Source: an uncultured Caulobacterales bacterium (lineage in GTDB: Bacteria; Pseudomonadota; Alphaproteobacteria; Caulobacterales; Caulobacteraceae). From it: a DNA stretch of 64,000 nt. The first letter of the stretch is position 1, and the number at the start of each line of letters is the position of its first letter. Shown piece after piece: positions 20,473 to 28,829 of this stretch. The stretch lies in assembly GCA_903900155.1 (NCBI GenBank), contig CAIUMD010000011.1, positions 1-64,000 on the forward strand, given 5' to 3'. The translations under genes were made by a program, and so were the position numbers. The notes under the pieces were generated by a model. That model made no database searches, was not told the origin of the DNA, and saw nothing but the letters and a program-made list of their open reading frames with translations.

Positions 20473-22440
20473 CTACTGCGCGGGGACAGGCGCGCCTCTC
20501 GCCAGGGCTCCCAAGAGGGCGCTGGCGGCCACCGGCTTGCGCAGGATCGGGCCGTCGTCGACATCGGGCTCCTGATAGCCGGTCAGGTAGACGAACGGGA
20601 TGCGGCGGCGGCTCAGGGCCAAGGCCACGGGGGTGATCAGCCGGCCGCCCAGATTGACGTCCAGCAGGGCGCGGTCGATCGGCTGGTCGTCCAGCAGGCT
20701 CAGCGCCTCCTCGATCGTGCCGACGGGACCGACCACCTTGGCGCCGGCGGCGGTCAGGACGCGGGTCAGCTCCATGGCCACCACGGCCTCGTCCTCGACC
20801 ACCAGCACGCGCTGGTCGCGCAGGGCGGGGCTTTCCTCGATGGTCAGGCCGGGGCGATAGGCCGGTGTGGCCTCGGCCGCCCGGGCCTGGGCGCCCTTCA
20901 GGATGTCCAGCCGCACCTTCAGGCCTTGCGGCCGCCAGGTCAGCTCGACGCGGCCGCCCACCTGCTTGACCGCGCTCTCGATCAGGGTCGAGCCGAAGCC
21001 GCGCCGGGCGGGGGCCACGACCGGCGCGCCGGCGTCCTCGCGCCAGATCAGGCGAAGCACGTCGCCCACATCCCAGATCCAGCTGACGTTCAAGCGGCCT
21101 AAGGGGCGGGAGAGGGCGCCGTACTTGCTGGCGTTGGTGGCCAGTTCGTGGATGACCAAAGCCAGCGACTGGGCGGCCTGGGCGTCGATCAGGGCCGGCG
21201 GGCCGTCGATGACGATCTGGCCCTCGCCATCCGCGCCGTAGGGATCCAGCTCCAGCCGCAGCAGGTCATGCAAATCAACGCCGCTCCAGCGAGCGGTCGA
21301 CAGCAGGCTGTGGGCGCGGGCCAGCGAGCCGATGCGGCCCGACAACGCCTGGACATATTGGGCCTTGTCCTCGAACGGGGTCAGCTGGGCCAGGGACTGG
21401 ACGACGGCCAGCACGTTCTTGGCGCGGTGGTCGACCTCGCGGATCAACAGGCGCTCGGTCTCCTGGGCGCGCTTGAGGGCCAGGTCCGAGCGGGCCCGCT
21501 CGCTGGCCGTCCAGATCAGCTCGGCGACGTCGGTGACGAAGGCGGTCTCGTCGGCGGAGAAGGCGTGGGGGCCGTCGTGGGCCAGGAACAGATAGGCCGA
21601 CAGCGCGCCGGCCTTGATCAGCGAGACGGTGACGAAGGCGCGGATGCCGATGGCCTCATAGGCGTCCAGGGCCTCAGGGGAATTGGTGCGCGGATCCAGG
21701 GCCACGTCGCCGACGGCCACCAGTCGGCCGGCGCGCATCTCGGCGCTCATGTCGGGGCCGAAGTCGTCGAGCCGGAACTGCAGGCCCTTCAGCGGCGCGA
21801 CGCCGCTGCTTGTGTGGCCGTCGTCGGCGACGATATCGGCCACGTCGCTGCCCTCGTCCATCTCGGCATAGCCGGCGCGGGCGACGCCCAGCTGCCGGGT
21901 CAGCATGCGCGCCGCCAGTCCGGCGATGGCGACGGGATCGGTCTCGTCGCGCAACTGCTGGCCAAGGTCCAGCAGGGCCGCCCGCCGGCGCTCGCCGACC
22001 AGCATGCGCTCCAGCTCGGCGGCCTGCTGCTTGCGGTCCGAGATGTCGGTGACCAGCACGTAGTAACCAGGGATCTCGCCGTTGCGGGCGATGTCGGGCA
22101 CGTACTGAGCCTCGATGTAGCGCGCGCCGGCCTGGTAGCTGACCTCGCCCTCGAAGGTGACGCTCTCGCCGGCCAGGGCGCGGGTCACGTGGCCGCGCAG
22201 CCGGCCATAGGCCTCGTTGCCCAGCACCTCCAGCAGGGTGCGGCCCTCGATCCGCGAGCGGTCGATCCCGAACCACTGCTCATAGGCGCGATTGACGAAG
22301 CGATAGCGCTGCTCGCGGTCGACATAGCCGATCAGGATGGGCACCGCGTCGGCCATCGCGCTGGAGAAAACGCCGCGGCGCTCCCCCAGAAACTTGGAGG
22401 GGGGCGGGTAGGACGGCAAGGCGTTGTCGTCTTTTGACAT
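20473..22440 (-). CDS. PAS-GAF HWE-family hybrid histidine kinase
   Basis: 655 residues from ATG 22440 (MSKDDNALPSY; the frame is open to 22479). Domains in order: PAS (about 30-140, LIGYVDREQRYRFVNRAYEQWFG), GAF-like (150-320), HWE-type phosphoacceptor helix (LIREVDHRAKNVLAVVQSL), ATPase domain with LVIHELATNASKYGAL, and a C-terminal receiver domain (VLVVEDEAVVAMEL, phosphoacceptor Asp in LLDVNLGG). It is soluble with no membrane segment. HWE kinases often signal light, redox or general stress; the PAS lacks the flavin-binding NCRFLQ motif, so it is not a LOV domain. Confidence 0.85.
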   Translation of the reverse strand: MSKDDNALPSYPPPSKFLGERRGVFSSAMADAVPILIGYVDREQRYRFVNRAYEQWFGIDRSRIEGRTLLEVLGNEAYGRLRGHVTRALAGESVTFEGEVSYQAGARYIEAQYVPDIARNGEIPGYYVLVTDISDRKQQAAELERMLVGERRRAALLDLGQQLRDETDPVAIAGLAARMLTRQLGVARAGYAEMDEGSDVADIVADDGHTSSGVAPLKGLQFRLDDFGPDMSAEMRAGRLVAVGDVALDPRTNSPEALDAYEAIGIRAFVTVSLIKAGALSAYLFLAHDGPHAFSADETAFVTDVAELIWTASERARSDLALKRAQETERLLIREVDHRAKNVLAVVQSLAQLTPFEDKAQYVQALSGRIGSLARAHSLLSTARWSGVDLHDLLRLELDPYGADGEGQIVIDGPPALIDAQAAQSLALVIHELATNASKYGALSRPLGRLNVSWIWDVGDVLRLIWREDAGAPVVAPARRGFGSTLIESAVKQVGGRVELTWRPQGLKVRLDILKGAQARAAEATPAYRPGLTIEESPALRDQRVLVVEDEAVVAMELTRVLTAAGAKVVGPVGTIEEALSLLDDQPIDRALLDVNLGGRLITPVALALSRRRIPFVYLTGYQEPDVDDGPILRKPVAASALLGALARGAPVPAQ

Positions 22441-22547
22441 GCGCGACGGACGCTCATCCCTGGGGAAGCGGAGCCTCACCGTGGCATGTCGTGATCACAG
22501 TCCGTATGCGACAAGCGGTCGCAGCGGCAACCTTGGCGTGCGCTTGG

Positions 22548-23249
22548 TTAATCGCCATCCGCGCGCCGATAGGTCACCACCAGCACGTCGCGGACCGCCG
22601 GCTGGGCCGGATCCAGCGGCCGGATCGGGGTGACGCCGTGCAACACGCGGTGATCGTCCAGGAACACCGCGTCGCCGGGCGCGACCAGGGTGAAGGACCC
22701 CAGGCTCGTCCCGTCCGGCGCGAAAATGTCGGTGACGCCGCTCTCGACGTTCCGGCGGTCGACCAGCATGACGATCACCCAGTCGACCCCGTCGCGGTGC
22801 GCGCCCTCGGGCGTGGGCAGGCCCTGCTCGTCGGCGCGGGCCTCGATGCGGAACTGGTGCAGCTCGACGTGCCATGCGGCGGGGGCCAGCGAGGTGATCG
22901 GGTGGAAGAGTTCCAGGCCGGCGCGGATCACGCCCTGCGTCACCGGATGCTCGGCGATCGTGTCCGTGACCGGCTCGAACCAGCGCTGCACGCCGCCGTT
23001 CAGCGGGTTGTAGTCGCGGCTCTGCCAGTGGGGCTGGTGCGGCTTGCGCTCGACGCTCCGAGGCGTGGCCGAGAAGGCGGCGAACCGCCGCCGCCGATAC
23101 CGCCCGCCGTCGGCCATGAAGCCGTCCAGGGGCAGGTCGTTCCAGCTGTCGGCGAAGCTCGCCCAAGCGACCGTGGCCGCCGGGCCCAGCAGCGCTTTCG
23201 TCCCGTCCGCCTCGAACCGGACAAAGCCCTCCTCGGACAGCCGGCTCAA
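22548..23249 (-). CDS. 2-oxoglutarate/Fe(II)-dependent dioxygenase-family protein
   Basis: 233 residues from a TTG at 23249 that overlaps the stop of the upstream haemoglobin gene. The iron ligands His and Asp are in GAHRDGVDW and the distal His in HGVTPIRPL, with a following Arg for 2-oxoglutarate, as in the 2OG-Fe dioxygenase (DUF2257) family, some members of which hydroxylate amino acids. The larger open frame upstream of 23249 has the composition of antisense and is not used. Coupling to an oxygen-binding truncated haemoglobin suggests oxygen-dependent function. The substrate is unknown. Confidence 0.75.
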   Translation of the reverse strand: MSRLSEEGFVRFEADGTKALLGPAATVAWASFADSWNDLPLDGFMADGGRYRRRRFAAFSATPRSVERKPHQPHWQSRDYNPLNGGVQRWFEPVTDTIAEHPVTQGVIRAGLELFHPITSLAPAAWHVELHQFRIEARADEQGLPTPEGAHRDGVDWVIVMLVDRRNVESGVTDIFAPDGTSLGSFTLVAPGDAVFLDDHRVLHGVTPIRPLDPAQPAVRDVLVVTYRRADGD

Positions 23250-23635
23250 GCGATCGCGTCCGGCTTGAAGAACAATCCGAGCTTCAGGCTGGCGGCGATG
23301 CGCTCGGCCTTCTGGCCGACAATGGCGGCGCGGGGCGCGTCGAAGATTTCCACGGCGGTTTGGTGGAACAGGTTCAGCCAAGGCGTGAACAGGCCTTCGG
23401 TGATGCCCTCGACGCTCTGGTGCACGATCATCGGCTGGCCCTTGTAGCGGCCGGTGGTGTTCAGCACCGACGACCAGAAGTCCTTCAGCGTCGCCAGGTG
23501 ATGCGGCCAGCCGTCCTCGCCGATCGCGCCCTCGAAGATCGGCCCCAGGCGGTGGTGCCGGCGGATGCGCGCGTAGAAGGTCTCGACCAGCCGGTCGATC
23601 TCGTCGTCGGTGAATTGGGGCGGGGGAACAGCCAT
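23246..23635 (-). CDS. Group III truncated haemoglobin
   Basis: 129 residues, a compact two-over-two globin. Sequence marks: FYARIRRHHRLGPIFEGAIG (B/C/E region), WPHHLATLKDFWSSVLNTTGRYKGQPM with the proximal His in IVHQSVEG, and WLNLFHQTA, all matching the group III family. The ATG at 23635 gives the family length; the longer frame to 23992 crosses a family-B repeat and is not real. It overlaps the downstream dioxygenase start. Likely roles are oxygen or NO chemistry, which the family alone does not settle. Confidence 0.85.
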   Translation of the reverse strand: MAVPPPQFTDDEIDRLVETFYARIRRHHRLGPIFEGAIGEDGWPHHLATLKDFWSSVLNTTGRYKGQPMIVHQSVEGITEGLFTPWLNLFHQTAVEIFDAPRAAIVGQKAERIAASLKLGLFFKPDAIA

Positions 23636-23714
23636 GGCCGGAACATGGGTCTTTCGGGCGGTGGACTGAACCCCTGGCGCGGTAAAGATTGACTTCGGAT
23701 TCTTACTTAAGGGG

Positions 23715-23859
23715 GCTCGTTCTCCTTCTCCCCTTGCGGGAGAAGGTGTCGGCGGAGCCGACGGATGAGGGGTTGATAGGCCTGTCCGGATAGCGGAGCG
23801 CGACCCCTCACCCGACCCACTTCGTGGGCCACCCTCTCCCGCAAGGGGAGCGGGGTTAT
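23715..23859. repeat. Family B repeat pair downstream of the GH115 gene
   Basis: Two inverted half-elements (TCTCCCCTTGCGGGAGA and CTCTCCCGCAAGGGGAG) flank a GCGACCCCTCACC block. They separate the GH115 stop at 23856 from the haemoglobin promoter. Confidence 0.75.
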
Positions 23860-26762
23860 TTCGCCCGCACGCTCTCCGGCGGCCCCAGATAGCTTCCCGG
23901 AACCGCCCCGCGCGACAGCACCAGCCGCTGGAACACCACCCCCGGATCCACCCGCCACAGCCGCACCTTGTGCGGACCGGCCGTCGGCACATTCAGCGTC
24001 GTGGTCTGCGCGCGCACATTGTCGGCGACCGCCTTGTTCCAGGCCTTCTCCGACGGGTCGGGCTGGCTGTTGACCGCCACCGGCGCGCCGTCGTCCAGCG
24101 ACACGGCATAGGCCAGGCCCTTGCCGCCCCGGAAGTCCAAGGTCGGCGAGACCAGCACCGTCAGGTCCACCGGCCCGGCTTTCTCGAAGTCCACGAGGTA
24201 GTCCAGCGACGCCCCGCCTTTTCCGGGCGTCGAGGCCGGCGCCGTGGTCGGATAGCTGGTCACGCCCGACAGGGTGCGGCCCAGGTTCGGGATGACCTTC
24301 CACACGCCGCGAGACGCCGCCGCGTAGTGCTCGGCCTCGATCGCCGTCAGGCCGCCGACCTCGACGAAGGCGCCCTTGGCCGGCTTGCGGTCGGGGTTGG
24401 AGACCTGCACCGGGACAGTCTTCGTCTCGCCGTCGACCAGGGTGATGGTCGCGACGTGGTCGCCCTTCGGCGCCTTGGCCCAGTCGACCGAGACCTCCAG
24501 CCGCACGTCGCCCGTGCTGCTGGCCCGGCCCTTGGCGACCTTCAGCCACGACACATCGACCGTCGGCCGCACATTGATCGGCGCCCACTTGCTGAAGACG
24601 TCGATCCAGCGGTTTTGCGGGCCCCAGCGGGTCAGGACCGGCAGGGTCTCGCCACCGCCCTCCAGCGCCGCGCCCCAGCCGCCGGTCGGGTCGGCGATCT
24701 GCGTCTTCGGAATGAGGTTCACATCCGGCTGTTGCCAGGACGTGTAGCCGATGTGGGTCTGGTCCATCATGTGGACCCACTTGCCGCCATTGATCGCATC
24801 GTGCTGGCGGGTCAGGTCGGCGTCGCGGTCGAACAGGTTCTGCACCAGCGTCGCCTGGGCCTTGGCGGCCATCCGGCCCTGGCGGGCATAGAGTCGGTTG
24901 CGGCCCGCAGCGATGTACAGCCGGTTGAAGTTGGCGCTGGCCTTGATCGGGAACCAGACCAGCTGGAAGAAGGCGCTGTCCTGGGCCTGGGGGATCACGG
25001 CGCGCAGGGCGTCGGCGCGTTTCTCCAGCTCGGTCCACTCGGCCTCGACCCGCTCGGCCTCGCGGAAATTGACCAGGCTGAAGGTCGCCTCGTCGATCAG
25101 CTCGGGCTTACGGCGGGCATTGAGCTTGGTGTAGCCGTCCAGCAGCGCGGCGATCTCGGTTGCGCGCTCAGGCCCGAACTGCTGGGCCGCCCAGCCTTTG
25201 GTGTAGGCCGACAGTTTCTCGAGCGGGATCGCGTCAGGGTTCCAGGCATAGTCCAGGAAGAACTCGGTCGGCAGCTCCATGGGTTTCAGGTCGCCGACAT
25301 TGACGATCCACAGCTGGTTGGCCCCGTAGTCGGACGCCAGCTTCATCTGCTCCCAGGTGCGCTCGATCTGGTTGGTGTTCAGCCACTTGTAGTTCCGGGG
25401 ACCACCGACATAGTCGAAGTGGTAGTAGACCCCGTAGCCGCCGGGGCGGGTCTTCCCCAGTTCCGGGAGGCGACGGATGTTGCCCCAGTTGTCGTCGGCG
25501 AACAGCAGGGTGACGTCGTCGGGGACCCGCATGCCGGCGTCGTAATAGTCCTGGACCTCCTTGTAGAGCGCCCAGACCTGAGGCGTTTTGGCGGGGTCTT
25601 GGCCGGTGGCGTCCCCGATGATCTTGCGCTGGTCGGCGACGATGGTTTCCAGGAGCTGGATGTTGGCGCCTTCGCTCATCGGCTCGTCGCCGTCGCCGCG
25701 CATGCCGACCGTCACCAGGCTTTCGTTCGAGCCCATCCGCTTGACGCCCTCGCGCCAGAACTGGCGCAGCTTTTCGGGGTTCTTGGCGTAGTCCCAGCGG
25801 CCCTGGCCATAGCGCTCCCACTCGATGTGGGCGCGGCTCATCGGCTCGTGGTGCGAGGTCCCCAGCACGACGCCCATCTGGTCGGCCAGGGGCGCGCTCA
25901 TCGGGTCGTCGTCATAGATCGACTTGCCCCACATGGCCGGCCACAGATAGTCGCCCTTCAGGCGCAGGATCAGCTCGAACACCCGCTCGTAGAAGGCGTG
26001 GTTGAAGCCGCCGAAAGTCTTCTCAGCCCAGCCGTATAGGGCCGGGTTCTCGTCGTTCAGGAAGATGCCGCGGTACTTGACCGAGGGCTTCTGGACGTTG
26101 GCGCCTGGGGCGACGAAGACGTCGGTGCGCTTGGGCGCCGGGACATCGGCCCACCAGGTCCAGGGCGAGACGCCGGCGCGTTCCGACAGGTCATAGGCCC
26201 CGAAGATCGTGCCGCGCTTGTCCGATCCGGCGATGACCAGGGCGCGGGCCACGCCCGGGTGCGGGTTCTCGACCACCTGCTGGACGAAGGCTTCCCACTG
26301 GCCGGTGACCTTGCTGACGTCCAGCTTGCCCGACGCGACCAGGGCGTCGATGGCGGCGCTTTTTCCCAGGGTGCCGATGATCACCACCGGCGCGTCCTTG
26401 GCGGCCTGCGCGCCGGACAGGGCGGTAAGATCGGATCGCAGGCCCTGGATGGCGCGGATCACGCCGGGGAAGTCGGTCTGATCATACTCGATCCGCGCAG
26501 GCTTGCCGGCGGCGATCAGCGGGAAGGCTTCGGCGCTGGCGCTCAGCGTGATCGCGGCGGGCTCGGCGGCGAGGGTTGGCGTGGCGATGAAAAGGCCGGC
26601 AGCCAGAACCAAGGCGGCGAGCGCGCCCCCTCCGTCTCGTCGCGTATCCGCGTCGATCCACCTCCCCCGCAAGCGGGGCAGGAGGGTTTTCTCCTCACCC
26701 GTGAAACGGGGGAGGTGGCGCGCTGCGGATACGCAGCGTGACGGAGGGGGCGCTCTACGCAT
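23856..26762 (-). CDS. GH115 alpha-glucuronidase
   Basis: About 968 residues. GH115 enzymes remove (4-O-methyl)-glucuronic acid side chains from xylan. Recognisable are the DENPALYGWAEKTFGGFNHAFY region, MWGKSIYDDDPMS, TSHHEPMSRAHIEW and a C-terminal domain used for binding. The likely export signal is LAALVLAAGLFIATPTLAAE. The ATG at 26762 overlaps the esterase stop (TGATG), but the first 45 or so residues are encoded by a family-A repeat, so either the repeat forms a coupled leader or translation starts inside. It is the last gene of the GH3-esterase-GH115 operon. Confidence 0.88.
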   Translation of the reverse strand: MRRAPPPSRCVSAARHLPRFTGEEKTLLPRLRGRWIDADTRRDGGGALAALVLAAGLFIATPTLAAEPAAITLSASAEAFPLIAAGKPARIEYDQTDFPGVIRAIQGLRSDLTALSGAQAAKDAPVVIIGTLGKSAAIDALVASGKLDVSKVTGQWEAFVQQVVENPHPGVARALVIAGSDKRGTIFGAYDLSERAGVSPWTWWADVPAPKRTDVFVAPGANVQKPSVKYRGIFLNDENPALYGWAEKTFGGFNHAFYERVFELILRLKGDYLWPAMWGKSIYDDDPMSAPLADQMGVVLGTSHHEPMSRAHIEWERYGQGRWDYAKNPEKLRQFWREGVKRMGSNESLVTVGMRGDGDEPMSEGANIQLLETIVADQRKIIGDATGQDPAKTPQVWALYKEVQDYYDAGMRVPDDVTLLFADDNWGNIRRLPELGKTRPGGYGVYYHFDYVGGPRNYKWLNTNQIERTWEQMKLASDYGANQLWIVNVGDLKPMELPTEFFLDYAWNPDAIPLEKLSAYTKGWAAQQFGPERATEIAALLDGYTKLNARRKPELIDEATFSLVNFREAERVEAEWTELEKRADALRAVIPQAQDSAFFQLVWFPIKASANFNRLYIAAGRNRLYARQGRMAAKAQATLVQNLFDRDADLTRQHDAINGGKWVHMMDQTHIGYTSWQQPDVNLIPKTQIADPTGGWGAALEGGGETLPVLTRWGPQNRWIDVFSKWAPINVRPTVDVSWLKVAKGRASSTGDVRLEVSVDWAKAPKGDHVATITLVDGETKTVPVQVSNPDRKPAKGAFVEVGGLTAIEAEHYAAASRGVWKVIPNLGRTLSGVTSYPTTAPASTPGKGGASLDYLVDFEKAGPVDLTVLVSPTLDFRGGKGLAYAVSLDDGAPVAVNSQPDPSEKAWNKAVADNVRAQTTTLNVPTAGPHKVRLWRVDPGVVFQRLVLSRGAVPGSYLGPPESVRAK
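26640..26757. repeat. Family A repeat inside the 5' end of the GH115 frame
   Basis: Nested inverted repeats (CCCCCTCCGTC/GACGGAGGGGG outer arms, CACCTCCCCC/GGGGGAGGTG inner arms). The copy is in frame and stop-free within the GH115 reading frame. Confidence 0.8.
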
Positions 26763-28681
26763 CACTGAACCGCAATTTCGAACGGACCCGCCGGCAGCCC
26801 CGACGCGTCGAACAGGTTGAAGGTCGGGCTGTCGGCCCAGGCGAAGCGGACCTTGGAGCCCGCGCCGGTCAGCACCACGGTGTTCCCGTCGATCTTGCCG
26901 TCCGCCCAGCGGCAGCTCGCCGCGCACAGCTCGAAGCCGATGACCCGATCCGAGCCCCGCGCCACCAGGCGGCCGCCGACCTGGGCGAAGGTCACCACCA
27001 CGGTGTCGCCCACGCGCTTGGCCGAGACGACCTCCGGCCCCGTGGTCACGGCCTCGCCGTACAGGCGGCGGGCGGCCAGGGCCAGGCGGCGGCCGACCTC
27101 CTGTTTCTCGCCCGGATGGATGTCCAGGGGATTGCCGATGTCGTGGGTGACCGCCAGGCCGGCGCGCTTGTCGGCGAAGACGGCGCGGCGCTGGGCGTCG
27201 CGCAGGGCGGCGGTGGCGAAGGTCCCCGGCTGTTCGGCGAAGGCGCCGTAGTTGGCCAGCTGCACCACCAGGAACGGGAGGTCGGCGGCCTGGCCCTGGC
27301 GGCGCTCGGCCATGAAGGCGTTCAGCAGCGGGGCGTAGGTCTGGTCGCGACCGACATTGGTCTCGCCCTGGTACCAGGCGACACCCGAATAGGCGTAGGG
27401 GCCCATGGGCGCCAGCATGCCGTTGTAGAGGGTCGAGACGCCGGCCAGGGTGTCCCACGGCGCGCGGGGCGGATCGCCGCCCGGCTTGGGCTCGATCTGG
27501 TAGGTCCAGGCGGCCAGCGGTAGGCGCGTGCCGTCGGCCAGGGTCAGGGCGCGTTTCGCGGGATCGCCGTACATGCCGCCGTTGGCATAGGTGTCGTAGG
27601 CCGAGACCACGATGACGTTCTTGCCGGCCTTCAGCGTCCCGGCGGCCAGCGGATAGGTCCGGTCCAGCCACGAGCCCGAGGTCGCGCCGATGCCCCCGCC
27701 GTTGACATAGGTGGTGTCCATCTCGTCGACCTGGCCGACGGTCAGGGTGGAGGCTTGCCTGGCCTGGGCGGCGGTGAGGGTGACCTCGGCCTTGAACCAG
27801 ACTACGCCGTTGAACTCGGCCAGGGCCGGTACGCCCCAGCGCTCCCAGACGCCCAGGCCGTTGGGCGCGGCGGTCCAGGCGCCGGCGCCGGTCCACGGGG
27901 TGGCCGTGTCGCCCGGATGCTTGGCGGTCCACCAGCCCTTGATCGTTTCGCCCCAGCGGCGGTTGGCGGCGGCGGGATCCTTGATCGACAGCTCCAGGGT
28001 GGCGATGGCGTCGTCATAGCCGCCGACCTTGCGCAGGGCGGCCGGGGTCATCCAGGCCTCTATCCCTGATCCGCCCCACGAGGCGTGGACCAGGCCCAGC
28101 GGGACATGCCGAGTCTTCTGCAGCTCGCGAGCGAAGTAGAAGCAGGCGGCCGAGAAGCCGCCGACGGTGTCCTTGTTGGTCGGCTTCCAGACCGGCGGCT
28201 TCTTGAAGTCGGCGGCGGGCGCGCGGCCGTCGGCCTTCTCGACCGTGACCATGCGGAGGGTGTCGTTGGGCGCGCCGTTGTTGATCTGGTTCCAGGCGTC
28301 GCCCGAGGCGGAGACCTGCATCTCCATGTTCGACTGGCCCGAGCACAGCCAGACATCGCCGACCAGGACGTCGGAGGCGGTCGCGCCGCCCGAGGGGGCG
28401 GAGGCGGTGATCTGGTAGGGACCGCCGGCGGGCGTGGCCGGGAAGTCGACGCGCCAGGCGCCGTCAGCGCCGGCCTTGGCGGTCAGGGTCTGGCCGGCGA
28501 AGGACGCTGTGACGGTCTCGCCGGGCTTGGCCGCGCCGAACACGGGCAGCGGCCGGTCGCGCTGGACGACGGCGTGGTCGGAGAACAGGCCGTTGAGGAG
28601 CGCCAAATTTTCTTGGGAGGACTGGGCGGCGGCTGGCGAGGCGGCAAGGGCGGCCAGCAGGATCGGCAAGGCGCGGCGCAT
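26762..28681 (-). CDS. SGNH-type sialate O-acetylesterase-like (probable xylan acetyl esterase)
   Basis: 639 residues with a signal peptide (MRRALPILLAALAASPAAAQ). The catalytic Ser is in CSGQSNMEM, the block I GDS-like motif of the family; PYAYSGVAWYQGETNVG and the later DIGNPLDIHPGEK carry the oxyanion and Asp/His residues. A galactose-binding-like insertion (about 240-370) is seen. The family name is from animal sialate esterases, but its place between a GH3 and a GH115 gene suggests it removes acetyl groups from xylan. The stop overlaps the GH115 ATG. Confidence 0.85.
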   Translation of the reverse strand: MRRALPILLAALAASPAAAQSSQENLALLNGLFSDHAVVQRDRPLPVFGAAKPGETVTASFAGQTLTAKAGADGAWRVDFPATPAGGPYQITASAPSGGATASDVLVGDVWLCSGQSNMEMQVSASGDAWNQINNGAPNDTLRMVTVEKADGRAPAADFKKPPVWKPTNKDTVGGFSAACFYFARELQKTRHVPLGLVHASWGGSGIEAWMTPAALRKVGGYDDAIATLELSIKDPAAANRRWGETIKGWWTAKHPGDTATPWTGAGAWTAAPNGLGVWERWGVPALAEFNGVVWFKAEVTLTAAQARQASTLTVGQVDEMDTTYVNGGGIGATSGSWLDRTYPLAAGTLKAGKNVIVVSAYDTYANGGMYGDPAKRALTLADGTRLPLAAWTYQIEPKPGGDPPRAPWDTLAGVSTLYNGMLAPMGPYAYSGVAWYQGETNVGRDQTYAPLLNAFMAERRQGQAADLPFLVVQLANYGAFAEQPGTFATAALRDAQRRAVFADKRAGLAVTHDIGNPLDIHPGEKQEVGRRLALAARRLYGEAVTTGPEVVSAKRVGDTVVVTFAQVGGRLVARGSDRVIGFELCAASCRWADGKIDGNTVVLTGAGSKVRFAWADSPTFNLFDASGLPAGPFEIAVQ

Positions 28682-28699
28682 GGGTGTTCTCCTCCCTCA

Positions 28700-28822
28700 A
28701 AGATCCTCCCCCGCGATGCGGGGGAGGTGGCCCAGAGGGCCGGAGGGGGCTAGCTGGTCTTCAGCCGCATTTGCCCCCTCAGTCGCTCCGCGACAGCTCC
28801 CCCGTATCACGGGGGAGCATCT
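28700..28822. repeat. Family A repeat between the GH3 and esterase genes
   Basis: CTCCCCCGCGATGCGGGGGAG at one end and CTCCCCCGTATCACGGGGGAG at the other, with GGAGGGGGC/GCCCCCTC between them. It lies inside the operon and may act on mRNA stability. Confidence 0.8.
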
Positions 28823-28829
28823 TGGCGCC

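Noticed and set aside
20473..22440. LOV photoreceptor kinase
   Set aside because: The PAS domain lacks the flavin-binding Cys motif, so light sensing is not supported.
23636..23992. Longer N-terminus for the truncated haemoglobin
   Set aside because: It would translate the family-B repeat and give a length far above that of group III globins.
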